A stretch of DNA of 64,000 bases from assembly GCA_016718135.1 (NCBI GenBank), contig JADKEF010000017.1, forward strand, positions 186,001 to 250,000. The letters are read 5' to 3'. Below are positions 26,634-34,708 of the stretch, piece after piece (the stretch's first letter is position 1; each line of letters opens with the position of its first letter). Below the pieces are notes generated by a model that worked only from the letters and a program-made list of their open reading frames with translations, was not told the DNA's origin and ran no database searches. Origin of the DNA: Acidobacteriota bacterium. Lineage in GTDB: Bacteria > Acidobacteriota > Blastocatellia > Pyrinomonadales > Pyrinomonadaceae. A program made the translations under genes and the position numbers.

Positions 26634-28517
26634 ATGGCGGATTCGGCGTTCGGCAAGTTAGAATCATATAAAGTGACGATCGCCGAGAAACTCAAAACTC
26701 TACCGACCGATGCCGGCATTTACATTCACAGGAATGCGGCCGGAAAGATCATCTATGTCGGCAAGGCGAAGAATCTGCGTAATCGGGTGCGTTCCTATTT
26801 TCACGCTAGCCGCAATCATGATCCGAAGACGCGGCAGCTCGTAAAGGTCATTGCTGATTTTGAGTTTATTGTTGTCGATAATGAGGTTGAAGCCTTGGTG
26901 CTAGAGTCGAACCTCATCAAGAAGCACAAGCCGCGATTCAACGTTTTCCTCAAAGACGACAAATCATACCCGCACCTAAAGCTCACAAACGAGCCTTTTC
27001 CGAAGGTAGTTGTCACGCGAAAGATCGTTCGCGACGGATCGAATTACTACGGGCCATTCTTGCCTGCGGTGCTTGCCCGAAACACGCTCAATCTAGTAAA
27101 CCGAGCTTTCCAACTCCGCACGTGTGAGATCGAGATCGACGGCAAGCTGCCGCGTCCGTGTCTTGAATACCATCTAAAACGCTGCCTCGGCCCATGCGTT
27201 AAGGGGCTCTGTACCCAGCAGGAATATCAGGAAGCAGCCGCCGATGTGAAGATACTGCTTGACGGCAAGAACAAAGAACTTGCGAAATCGCTCGAACAGC
27301 GAATGTGGCACTTCTCCGAAGAAGGCAAATACGAACTCGCTGCGAAATATCGCGACCTGCATCGTACCGTTCTCGCCCTCAGCGAAACGCAGAAAATGGC
27401 GACGACCGCCGAGCGTGACATCGATATCATCGGCTTTTACCGCGAGCACCAACGCCTTGCCCTCCAGCTATTCACGATGCGCGAAGGCCGCATCGTCGGA
27501 CGCCGCGAGTTCTTCTGGGAAGACCTTGTCGATGACGAGTCGTTCGATGCGTCAGAGTTTCTCGGGCTGGTACTGACGCAATATTATTCGACCGATTACG
27601 TACCGCTAGAGATACACGTCTCACAGGATTTCGGCGATCGAGCAGTTCTCGAAAAAGCCCTCACCGAACGCCGCGGCCGCCGCGTAAAGATACTTGACCC
27701 GAAACGCGGCAAGAACAAACACCTTGTTCGCCTCGTCGAGGCAAATGCCAAGATCGCCTTCGAACAGCGTTTCCGCGTTCTCAAGCCGGATCTCGAAAAG
27801 GTCCTCGAAGAGCTACAGGAGATCCTCGAACTCTCTTATTTCCCAGAGCGGATCGAGTCTTTCGATATCTCAAATATCTCTGGTTCAGAGAACGTCGCGG
27901 GCATAGTCGTTTTTGAGAACGGCAAGCCAGCTCGTGCACACTACCGGCGATTGATCATCAGATCGGTTGAGGGGGCAAACGATTTTGCCTCGATGAATGA
28001 GGCTGTCTTCCGGCGTTACAAACGCATTATTGACGAAGGCGGACAACTGCCCCGACTTATCTTCATCGACGGTGGAAAAGGCCAGCTCACAGCTGCCGCA
28101 GCGGCGATGCAAGCTCTGGATCTCGAACAAATAATGCTCGTCGGCCTCGTCAAACCGCCAAAGCAGCACAACCAGATCTCGCACCTGCTCGTCCACGGCC
28201 GTGAAGACACGCCGATCCCATTCGACCGCAATTCCCAAGCGTTTCGCCTCATCCTTCAGATCCGCGAAGAAACGCACAAGACCGCGATCGAATTTCATCG
28301 CAAGCGCCGCGAGAAGCGCGACTTTTCGTCCGAGCTGTCTGAGATTCCGGGAATCGGAGACAAGCGCAAAATGAAATTGCTTCGTGAATTTGGCTCGATC
28401 GAGCGGATCGCTAAGGCTCCGATCGAAGCACTCAAGCCTTTTGTTGGAAATAAAGCCGCGACCGAGATCGTCGAACACTTCGAAGCACAACGTAAGTTAG
28501 CGGAGAAGGCCGAGTGA
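26634..28517 (+). CDS. uvrC: Excinuclease ABC subunit C
   Basis: A 627-residue nuclease that makes both incisions in nucleotide excision repair with UvrA and UvrB. The N-terminal GIY-YIG domain reads GIYIHRNAAGKIIYVGKAKN. The UvrB-binding UVR motif lies around residues 205-250 after the Cys-rich CLEYHLKRCLGPCVKGLC segment. The UvrC RNase H domain has FDISNISGSENVAGIVVFEN and FIDGGKGQL. Two C-terminal helix-hairpin-helix motifs include LSEIPGIGDKRKMKLLREFG. Length and domains are complete. The ATG at 26634 matches the family start. A 19-bp repeat array begins 9 nt after its stop. Confidence 0.97.
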   Translation: MADSAFGKLESYKVTIAEKLKTLPTDAGIYIHRNAAGKIIYVGKAKNLRNRVRSYFHASRNHDPKTRQLVKVIADFEFIVVDNEVEALVLESNLIKKHKPRFNVFLKDDKSYPHLKLTNEPFPKVVVTRKIVRDGSNYYGPFLPAVLARNTLNLVNRAFQLRTCEIEIDGKLPRPCLEYHLKRCLGPCVKGLCTQQEYQEAAADVKILLDGKNKELAKSLEQRMWHFSEEGKYELAAKYRDLHRTVLALSETQKMATTAERDIDIIGFYREHQRLALQLFTMREGRIVGRREFFWEDLVDDESFDASEFLGLVLTQYYSTDYVPLEIHVSQDFGDRAVLEKALTERRGRRVKILDPKRGKNKHLVRLVEANAKIAFEQRFRVLKPDLEKVLEELQEILELSYFPERIESFDISNISGSENVAGIVVFENGKPARAHYRRLIIRSVEGANDFASMNEAVFRRYKRIIDEGGQLPRLIFIDGGKGQLTAAAAAMQALDLEQIMLVGLVKPPKQHNQISHLLVHGREDTPIPFDRNSQAFRLILQIREETHKTAIEFHRKRREKRDFSSELSEIPGIGDKRKMKLLREFGSIERIAKAPIEALKPFVGNKAATEIVEHFEAQRKLAEKAE

Positions 28518-28526
28518 GACTCTGAA

Positions 28527-28620
28527 GTTATCGGAAATAGCGGCGATAGCGGCGGATTGTTACATTATCGGCGAATAGCGACATTATCGGCATTATGTGA
28601 CGTTATCGGCGGATTGGTAT
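28527..28620 (+). repeat. 19-bp tandem repeat family, copy 2
   Basis: Five units of 18-19 bp run in register. Two clear ones are ATTATCGGCGAATAGCGAC (28564-28582) and ATTATCGGCATTATGTGAC (28583-28601). TTATCGG begins at 28528, 28565, 28584 and 28603, which gives spacings of 37, 19 and 19. The same family occurs on the minus strand at 5213-5280. It follows uvrC immediately. Confidence 0.85.
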
Positions 28621-28654
28621 ATACACGTTCGAGGTTTCGTGTTAGGTTCGCTTC

Positions 28655-29026
28655 ATGAACACTTGTTGCACATGTAGCACGCACGCAAAAACATTTAGTC
28701 TTGGTAAATCACAGACGGATCTTAACCCCACAAGGAGCCCCGGCGAAAAACTCGAGTTTGTCGAACACGTCCTCGGCGTGCTGATCGACAGCCGGCATGG
28801 CGATGGAAATCCTTACCAACGCCTAGGCGAGGCAACCGTGATGACCGGCCACTCGCAGATGTTCGCGAATGTGCGTTTGCTCTCGGCGGCCGAGATCCAG
28901 ACTCATCTGGAATTTGGCGGTGCTCATCACCGACCATTCTGCGGCTCTCCTGGAAATTGCCGTTGGCTTCAGCCAGGGTTCTTGGCAGCAAAATATTTGG
29001 GCTTCAGCCCGACACTTTTGGGCTAA
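28655..29026 (+). CDS. Unrecognised ORF in repeat island
   Basis: A 123-codon open frame that starts MNTCCTCSTHAKTF and contains EKLEFVEHVLGVLIDSRHGD. I recognise no family. The ribosome site is weak. Its last 10-15 codons run into the palindromic repeats at 28999, which argues that at least the end is not selected as protein. The minus strand is also open here (28823-29374) without recognisable domains. The core (about 28655-28960) could be the relic of a gene; the GC and codon pattern is not decisive. Confidence 0.25.
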   Translation: MNTCCTCSTHAKTFSLGKSQTDLNPTRSPGEKLEFVEHVLGVLIDSRHGDGNPYQRLGEATVMTGHSQMFANVRLLSAAEIQTHLEFGGAHHRPFCGSPGNCRWLQPGFLAAKYLGFSPTLLG

Positions 29027-29039
29027 AGCCCAGAAGTGT
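28999..29039. repeat. Palindromic repeats of the GGGCTnnAGCCC type
   Basis: GGGCTTCAGCCC at 28999-29010 is followed by a 13-bp hairpin with one G-U pair (ACACTTTTGGGCT with AGCCCAGAAGTGT, 29013-29040 region). Both share the core GGGCT-AGCCC and look like tandem REP-type elements. Confidence 0.7.
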
Positions 29040-29294
29040 TGAAGTGCTGATCCGCCGGCTGAACCGACGGCATCAAAGAACTCAAACGACCATTCTTTCA
29101 TGCCCGCGGCCACTGGGACGGTCCTCTTCCAGCCGTCGCGGCAAAAAGCCACGGGCGAAGCCCGGGAAGACCGGCCACAAGTATAAAGTGCAGACAGCGA
29201 CAGCGGTGACTTTGACATTCGGGACGGGAACTGATAGAACCGACTAGGTACTTGCACGACGACCACCTCCCGTGGGGGGACACGCCCACCATTC

Positions 29295-29340
29295 CTCGGG
29301 CTCACGCCCGAGGCTTTATGCTTTCGTCCGCTACGCGGAC
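29295..29340. repeat. Two adjacent hairpins
   Basis: CTCGGGC-TCAC-GCCCGAG (29295-29312) and GTCCGC-TAC-GCGGAC (29326-29340) are perfect stems 13 nt apart. They form part of the same palindrome island between uvrC and the ARPP-1 gene. Confidence 0.7.
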
Positions 29341-29395
29341 TGAGGACGAAAATCCTGGACACGAAAAAACCCACCGCTTTGGCTGTTTAAAAAAG

Positions 29396-29463
29396 TTCGG
29401 GCCGGGATTCCGAAAGAATGTGGCACAGCGACGAAGCCACATTCTCTCGATTCCCGACCCGAA
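29396..29463. repeat. 68-nt near-palindrome
   Basis: Arms of 28-29 nt beginning TTCGGG and ending CCCGAA pair with only a few mismatches around an 11-nt loop at 29425-29435. The inner 10 bp (AGAATGTGGC with GCCACATTCT) are perfect. It lies 17 nt past the stop of the ARPP-1 gene and may stop or stabilise that transcript. Confidence 0.75.
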
Positions 29464-29480
29464 AGTGGAAGATCGTGAAA

Positions 29481-30494
29481 TTAATTTTTCTTCACGTAGG
29501 TCCGGTGAACGACCGCATCAGTCTTGGCGTCTCGGGCTTCGACCATGACGTTTTCTTTGTCCTCACGAGTTACGAGACGTCCTCCGGATTTTGGTGCGGC
29601 GGTTGGCTTGGACTTCGCCCTTTCGGAGTCGTCGAGGAAGCCTTTGATCGATTCTGCTTTCACTGGTTCGGCGATTCGAACTCCACGGGATTCGGCGACT
29701 GCCTCGGTTGCGGTTGCTTTCAGATTCTTCATCCAGATCTTCTTGAAAAGGGCGTTGGAGACGTAGATGTCGGCACTATTGATCTTACCGTTGATCGCGA
29801 ATGCGTAACCGATCACATCGGATTTACCATTAGGTGCCGAAGCAAGAGCACGGACATAGTCGTCGATGTTTGCTACGACCTTCTTGTTCTCAAGGCTAAG
29901 CTGAAGGCTTGAGGACGAATCGCTATCGGCGACTGATCCACCGACATTTCGGCTCAAGTTCGTTTGAGCTTCGCTTACCTTTGCCCAAACCTCTTGCTGC
30001 GAACGTGTCGCATTCGCGGCGATCTTTAGATCTTTCGTCACGATGCGTTCATTCGAGCTCGAGAATTTTCCGGCTTCTTCGCCACCGCGTTTCTCCCAGC
30101 GGCCCGATTCGACGCAGAATGCCTCGATCTTCACGCGGCCCGAGCGTGCGGGGATGATAATGCTGATCGCGAGCACGCGGTCCTGTTTGCCGCCCTTTAC
30201 GATGTCGCCTGATTGGATGAAGACGTCGAGTTCCTTGGAAAGATTCTCGACCTCGAGTTCGTTAACGTTCGACGTTTCGTACACGACGAAGAGCTTTCGC
30301 TCCATCGCTTCCTGCAGCGTCATGATGTTGCCCTTCTTATTCTCGTCCTTGCCGTGGATGAGAAAGATCGTCAGATTCTTATGCGAGTATGGCGACGAAA
30401 TGCGGTACGCTCCGGTCTGGGCAGCGACTGAGCCAATCCCGACGAGCGTCAAGATCAGTACTGCAAATATGCGGATGGTTCTTTGAAAGTTCAT
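29481..30494 (-). CDS. ARPP-1 domain exported protein
   Basis: A 337-residue protein with a signal peptide (residues 1-25, GIGSVAAQ). The rest matches the ARPP-1 (ARG and rhodanese-phosphatase-superfamily-associated) family. It has SPYSHKNLTIFLIHGKDENK, TLQEAMERKLFVVYE, VENLSKELDVFIQSGDIVKG, GKQDRVLAISIIIPARSGRV and the CVESGRW motif. The C-terminal segment (270-337) is Lys- and Glu-rich and poorly structured. The family has no established biochemical role. The gene is monocistronic, followed by the 68-nt near-palindrome and divergent from a small lipoprotein gene. Confidence 0.85.
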   Translation of the reverse strand: MNFQRTIRIFAVLILTLVGIGSVAAQTGAYRISSPYSHKNLTIFLIHGKDENKKGNIMTLQEAMERKLFVVYETSNVNELEVENLSKELDVFIQSGDIVKGGKQDRVLAISIIIPARSGRVKIEAFCVESGRWEKRGGEEAGKFSSSNERIVTKDLKIAANATRSQQEVWAKVSEAQTNLSRNVGGSVADSDSSSSLQLSLENKKVVANIDDYVRALASAPNGKSDVIGYAFAINGKINSADIYVSNALFKKIWMKNLKATATEAVAESRGVRIAEPVKAESIKGFLDDSERAKSKPTAAPKSGGRLVTREDKENVMVEARDAKTDAVVHRTYVKKN

Positions 30495-30646
30495 ATATCA
30501 CTCCTGTCTATCGTTTGTGGAGAGTGTCGCCGTTTGGTTGTTGAACGCATCGTGACAGACCTTCTTGCAACGAATTTTGCTCGATTGCATTTTTCGCGGT
30601 TTGCGGTGACAATATGGCAACTCAAAAATACTTCGGAGGACAGGTA

Positions 30647-31291
30647 ATGAAATCACTGCTCACACTTGGATTGATATCGTTTGCACTCACGTTTTGCGGC
30701 TTGCAGGAAAGGCTTAAGGGCTTGACCGGTTCGACTCCGGCGAATGCCAACGTCGCGACGACAGGCTCGAATTCGACAACATCGAAGGACGGTGCGCCCG
30801 CCGCCGACAAGGCAAAGCCAAATGCCCAGCAGCAGGCGATCATCGATGGGGCGACCGAAACAAAGTGGGACGACCAAGGACTTTCGTGGAAGCTTCCGGC
30901 TGGCTGGAAGAAGATGTCTGCGAGCAAGGATTCGTTCAACTACGGATCGCCTGACAATGCTTTCCTACTAGTCAATATCTCAACACTCGGTGACAGCTTT
31001 CCGATGGACATCAGTTTGAAAGCCTACTACGACCAGGCGATGCAGCAACTCAAAAATGGTAAGTACGAGTCTGTAAAAATGGTCGAGATCGATGGGATCA
31101 CAGGTGTTGAATTTGTCGAGGCTCCGCCGGAAGGAAAAGACGATCCGCGTCGCCATCAGTGGATCGCCTATCGCAAATATCTGGGCCAGACACAGCAGCT
31201 AAATGTAATGACATCGACCAAGGGTTCAAACTTTGGCAAGCACAGCGATGACTTTCCGGCGATTCTGTATTCGATGAAGGCTACCAAATAG
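30647..31291 (+). CDS. Putative lipoprotein of unknown function
   Basis: A 214-residue protein from the ATG at 30647, which follows GGAGGACAGGT. The frame is open from 30614. The N-terminus MKSLLTLGLISFALTFCG has a lipobox-like LTFC, so it is probably lipidated. A Thr/Ala/Asn-rich linker (25-65) leads to a globular domain with LSWKLPAGWKKMSASKDSFN, YDQAMQQLKNGKYESVKMVE and GVEFVEAPPEGKDDPRRHQW. The domain resembles PsbP/MOG1-like lipoprotein domains, which is tentative. It ends at the nested inverted repeat that separates it from the convergent thymidine kinase gene. Confidence 0.7.
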   Translation: MKSLLTLGLISFALTFCGLQERLKGLTGSTPANANVATTGSNSTTSKDGAPAADKAKPNAQQQAIIDGATETKWDDQGLSWKLPAGWKKMSASKDSFNYGSPDNAFLLVNISTLGDSFPMDISLKAYYDQAMQQLKNGKYESVKMVEIDGITGVEFVEAPPEGKDDPRRHQWIAYRKYLGQTQQLNVMTSTKGSNFGKHSDDFPAILYSMKATK

Positions 31292-31353
31292 AACAGGCTT
31301 TCCAGCCTGTTCATCGAGCTACGGACAACAATAAACAGGCTGGAAAGCCTGTT
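31292..31353. repeat. Nested 20-bp inverted repeat between convergent genes
   Basis: AACAGGCTTTCCAGCCTGTT (31292-31311) and its exact reverse complement (31334-31353) are separated by 22 nt. Each arm is itself a hairpin (AACAGGCT-TTCC-AGCCTGTT). A T tract follows. It fills the whole gap between the lipoprotein and tdk stops and can serve as a bidirectional terminator. Confidence 0.9.
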
Positions 31354-32031
31354 TTACATTAGCGTTGGGGCATCCGCATGAGGGATAAAGCACTGTCGGC
31401 ATCGTGCCTCGTATTTATCGGCCGCACCGACCTCGACACGCTCTTCCGATTCGACCGTCCGCTGTGAATAGTTGGCGGTCGAACCGCATTTCACGCAGAT
31501 AGCGTGAGTTTTTGTGATGAACTCAGCGATCGAAAGCAGTTGCGGCATCGGCTCGAAAGGCTTGCCCATGAAGTCCTGGTCCAGTCCCGCGATGATGACG
31601 CGTTTCCCGGATTCGGCAAGTGCATTAGCGGCGTCGATGATCGCCATATCAAAGAACTGAGCTTCATCAATTCCAATCACTTCGGTGTCATCGAGGACGT
31701 GGTTCAACATCTCGGCCGTCGACGAAACCGGGATCGACATATGCTTCTGCCCCGAGTGCGAGGCGATCTCTTCAACCGAATATCGCTCGTCGATTCCGGG
31801 CTTAAAAACCTGAACACGCTGCCGTGCGATCCGAGCTCGATTGAGCCGTCGGATCAGTTCTTCCGACTTACCTGAAAACATCGAACCGGCGATCACCTCG
31901 ATCCAACCGGTACCACTCTGCCTGACCTTGCGGCGTTCTTCGGCGTTGTCGAACGCAAATTCTTCAACCATATAAGGATATTCCTGAAACTCAGAATCAA
32001 GGAGAATATCATTCAACGTTCCGTTTGTCAT
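31354..32031 (-). CDS. tdk: Thymidine kinase
   Basis: A type II thymidine kinase of 225 residues that phosphorylates thymidine in the salvage pathway. Walker A is GSMFSGKSEELIRRL. The catalytic Glu is in GIDEAQFFD, the lasso and substrate region is GLDQDFMGKPFEPMP, and the zinc ribbon has CVKCG and CRQC. The first 45 residues (to SGTGWIEV) form an N-terminal extension not usual in the family, whose members begin just before Walker A. The ATG at 32031 lies inside the GT9 gene, overlapping it by 23 nt. A start nearer the core is possible, for example the ATG of MVEEFAFDN. Confidence 0.92.
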   Translation of the reverse strand: MTNGTLNDILLDSEFQEYPYMVEEFAFDNAEERRKVRQSGTGWIEVIAGSMFSGKSEELIRRLNRARIARQRVQVFKPGIDERYSVEEIASHSGQKHMSIPVSSTAEMLNHVLDDTEVIGIDEAQFFDMAIIDAANALAESGKRVIIAGLDQDFMGKPFEPMPQLLSIAEFITKTHAICVKCGSTANYSQRTVESEERVEVGAADKYEARCRQCFIPHADAPTLM

Positions 32032-33046
32032 TCGCCCCTGGCCTCGTTTGTTCGAGCACAGCCGTAGTTGCTCTGTAAACCGATTCGACCGAAATAGATG
32101 CGATCGGCCCGTCCCCCACAACTGTAAGTTCATGGTTGTTCGGCAAATAGGTCAAGGGAGCCTTCTCATCGATCAGGAGAACGGTCGGGGTCGCTACACA
32201 GGCCGCCAGATGAACTGGTCCGGTGTCATTTCCGACGAATACGGCCAGATCAGACAACGCGGCCAGAAATTCAGTTATAGACAGGCCATCAACGATGACC
32301 GCACCCTCCGGAAATGTGCGTTCGACCTGAGGCCGCATCTCGAACTCCTCCGGACCGAGAAAAATCACTGGTAGAAGACCATCGTCGATCAGAGCTCCGG
32401 CGAGAGCAGCAAATTTATCGATAGGCCAGCAGCGACTCGGATTTCCGGCTCCAGGGAACAACCCAACGAGTGATCCACCACCGTCCCCGAAGACATTGGG
32501 ATACTTGGCAACTACGGAATCAACATCTTCCTGTCGAGGGAATAACTTCACCGGAGCTCGTCTCGGTTCTATCTCGAGCGGCAGAATGACGTCTAAATAT
32601 CGGTCTGTCGCGTGCTTTGACTTGTCCTCAAGAGCCGGCTTGGGACGAAAATTGGACAGCGAGTCGATCGAGCGACTTTCGCGATTACCATAAAGCCGGT
32701 TTGGAATCCCCGCGACCCTGCCGAGTAAATTTGTCTCTGGGAGACTGTGCAGATCGACGACCATATCGAACTTCCGCCGCCGGATGTCGAGGATCAGCCT
32801 ACCCATTTCTGCAATAGACTTGAGCTTGTTGCCATCTCGGAGAGCGACGCGATCAACAGGGATGTATTCATCGGCGACGTTCGCGAGTTTGAGGACCTCG
32901 GTTGGCGGCTTGCCGTGCATAAGAGTGATCTTGGCGTCAGCGAAATGCTCTCTGAGAGCCTGGAGTGCAGGCAAGCCAAGTATCACATCGCCTAACTGGC
33001 CGAAGTGCATTACGAGAATATTCTTGAGATCGAGATCGGTAGCCAA
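32009..33046 (-). CDS. Glycosyltransferase family 9 (heptosyltransferase type)
   Basis: A 345-residue protein with two Rossmann halves (GT-B). The N-terminal half has LVMHFGQLGDVILGLPALQA, typical of ADP-heptose:LPS heptosyltransferases. The C-terminal donor half has VGLFPGAGNPSRCWPIDKFA and VGNDTGPVHLAACVATPTVL. It is expected to add a heptose or related sugar to the lipopolysaccharide core at the inner face of the inner membrane. Its start lies 9 nt after the stop of the GpmI homologue and its end overlaps tdk, so the three are almost certainly cotranscribed. Confidence 0.92.
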   Translation of the reverse strand: MATDLDLKNILVMHFGQLGDVILGLPALQALREHFADAKITLMHGKPPTEVLKLANVADEYIPVDRVALRDGNKLKSIAEMGRLILDIRRRKFDMVVDLHSLPETNLLGRVAGIPNRLYGNRESRSIDSLSNFRPKPALEDKSKHATDRYLDVILPLEIEPRRAPVKLFPRQEDVDSVVAKYPNVFGDGGGSLVGLFPGAGNPSRCWPIDKFAALAGALIDDGLLPVIFLGPEEFEMRPQVERTFPEGAVIVDGLSITEFLAALSDLAVFVGNDTGPVHLAACVATPTVLLIDEKAPLTYLPNNHELTVVGDGPIASISVESVYRATTAVLEQTRPGANDKRNVE

Positions 33047-33055
33047 GCGAATATT

Positions 33056-34606
33056 CTACAACACGCGAAGGTCTTCGCCAGTCATTTCAGAGGGCTTTTC
33101 GATACCTAAAATGCCGAGTATCGTTGGGGCTATATCGGAAAGCGAGCCGTCATCGCGAAGCTGCACGCGGCCATTTCTAGTATCGATCAGGTGAAACGGT
33201 ACAGGATTCGCCGTCGAGGCATAGCTAGGCTCGCCGCTTTCGGTGTGGAGCATTTCTTCACAGTTTCCATGCGAAGAAGTAAGTATAACTATCCCACCTC
33301 GCTCTTCCGCCTTTTCACAGATGCCGCCGATGCAGGTATCGATATACTGGATCGCCGCACGCGTCCGTTCGACATCACCTGTCTCCGCCATCAAGGCGGC
33401 TGCGGGAATATTTGCGATGAAAACGCCACCGGTCGAAGATTCCATACCACGCATCACGCGGTTTGCGATCTTAAAGCTCTGCGATTCCGGGGTGTGGTCA
33501 GGAGTTGTCGCCGAAGTTGCCGGCATCAGTACCTGCTCCTCAAACTGCTGCGGCTCGTCGGCACCGCCATCAAATCCAACGGTCAAATGAGAGAATCTCG
33601 CGGTTTCAGTAACTTTCAAATTCCGTATCTCTAGTTTCGACAGCACGTCAGTAAGAGTATTCTTCTCCGGCTCCTGCCGGAAAGCCGCGGGCAAATTGAA
33701 TGCACGGTCGTATTCAGTCAGACAAACCGTCTCGACTTCCGGTTTCGCTCCACTCTCGCCCTCGGGTAGGCAAAGCGATCGAACAAGCTGGCGAATGCCA
33801 TCGCCCCGATGATTGAAGAAAACGACGAGATCACCCGATTTCACGGTCGCGGCAGGTGTGTCCGGCTCCGCCTCGATGACGATCGGAGCTATAAATTCGT
33901 CGGAAATACCGCGGAGGAATGAATTACGGATCGCCGAAACAGCGTCAATGGCACGTTCGCCCTCTGCATGAACAAGCATCGTGAAGGCTCGAGCCGTCCG
34001 CTCCCAACGTTCATTCGCGTCCATGGCAAAAAAGCGGCCACACAGCGTCGCTATCTTGCCCAGACCGATGTCCGCGAGCTTTATCTCAAGTGCCTCGACA
34101 TAGACGTCTGCAGTTCGAGGTGGAACATCGACTCCGTCAAGAATACAGTGGATAAAGACCCGTTCGAGGCCGTGCTTTTTCGCCATGCGAACAAGAGCGA
34201 ATAGATTTTCAGATGAGGAATGAATGCCACCGTCACTCATCAGCCCGATCAGGTGGACCGCTCCACCATTTTCTTTAGCCTTGGCAAAAGCTCGGTTTAG
34301 AACAGCGTTATCCAAAAACTCGCCGGACAAGACCGCATTCTTGATACGCGAAACTTCCGTCTGTGCCACGCGTCCGGTGCCGATATTGAGATGCCCAACC
34401 TCAACGCTTCCAGGGTCATCCGGATTCTGGCCCACCGCCTCGCCCGCTGCGGCGAGCGTTGTCATCGGATAACGTCGACAGATCTCGTCGTAATACGGCG
34501 TGTGTGCCATCGCGATCGCATTCCCTTCAGTCCGCGGAGCGTAGCCCCATCCGTCGAGTATGACGAGAGCGACTGGACGGCTGAGTTTATCGTTTTGAAT
34601 ATCCAT
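33056..34606 (-). CDS. GpmI-family protein lacking most catalytic metal ligands
   Basis: A 516-residue, full-length homologue of cofactor-independent phosphoglycerate mutase. It keeps the overall sequence from LVILDGWGY to the C-terminal SDIAPTILGILG, plus GRFFAMDANERWER. By alignment with classical GpmI, the Mn ligands Ser62, Asp403, His407, Asp444 and His462 are replaced. The replacements are Val68 (GSVEVGH instead of GNSEVGH), Ala404, Glu408, Ser445 (SSHGN instead of ADHGN) and Ser464. Only Asp18 and His446 remain. The substrate Arg264 and Lys336 positions are Gly270 and Arg337. Mutase activity is therefore unlikely; a regulatory or altered-chemistry role is inference. The frame is uninterrupted and lies between GNAT and GT9 genes. 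Confidence 0.88.
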   Translation of the reverse strand: MDIQNDKLSRPVALVILDGWGYAPRTEGNAIAMAHTPYYDEICRRYPMTTLAAAGEAVGQNPDDPGSVEVGHLNIGTGRVAQTEVSRIKNAVLSGEFLDNAVLNRAFAKAKENGGAVHLIGLMSDGGIHSSSENLFALVRMAKKHGLERVFIHCILDGVDVPPRTADVYVEALEIKLADIGLGKIATLCGRFFAMDANERWERTARAFTMLVHAEGERAIDAVSAIRNSFLRGISDEFIAPIVIEAEPDTPAATVKSGDLVVFFNHRGDGIRQLVRSLCLPEGESGAKPEVETVCLTEYDRAFNLPAAFRQEPEKNTLTDVLSKLEIRNLKVTETARFSHLTVGFDGGADEPQQFEEQVLMPATSATTPDHTPESQSFKIANRVMRGMESSTGGVFIANIPAAALMAETGDVERTRAAIQYIDTCIGGICEKAEERGGIVILTSSHGNCEEMLHTESGEPSYASTANPVPFHLIDTRNGRVQLRDDGSLSDIAPTILGILGIEKPSEMTGEDLRVL

Positions 34607-34708
34607 TGAAAATGAGATTTCGCGGACTGATCAAGCGAGGCTTCACCCTTCATTATATATGATTCGCCCTTTGCCCGTATAGCTTTTTCGAAGGTAGTCG
34701 ATTTGTAC

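Noticed and set aside
25634..26719. Longer tsaC start at 26719
   Set aside because: It would overlap uvrC on the opposite strand and adds residues coded partly by an octamer repeat. The GTG at 26575 matches the YrdC domain start.
28527..28620. 19-bp repeats as a CRISPR
   Set aside because: Units are contiguous with no unique spacers, and the unit is shorter than any CRISPR repeat.
33056..34606. Frameshift or assembly error as the cause of the missing GpmI residues
   Set aside because: The frame is continuous for 516 codons and the sequence around each lost ligand stays aligned with the family (for example SSHGN for ADHGN and GSVEVGH for GNSEVGH), so the changes are point substitutions.
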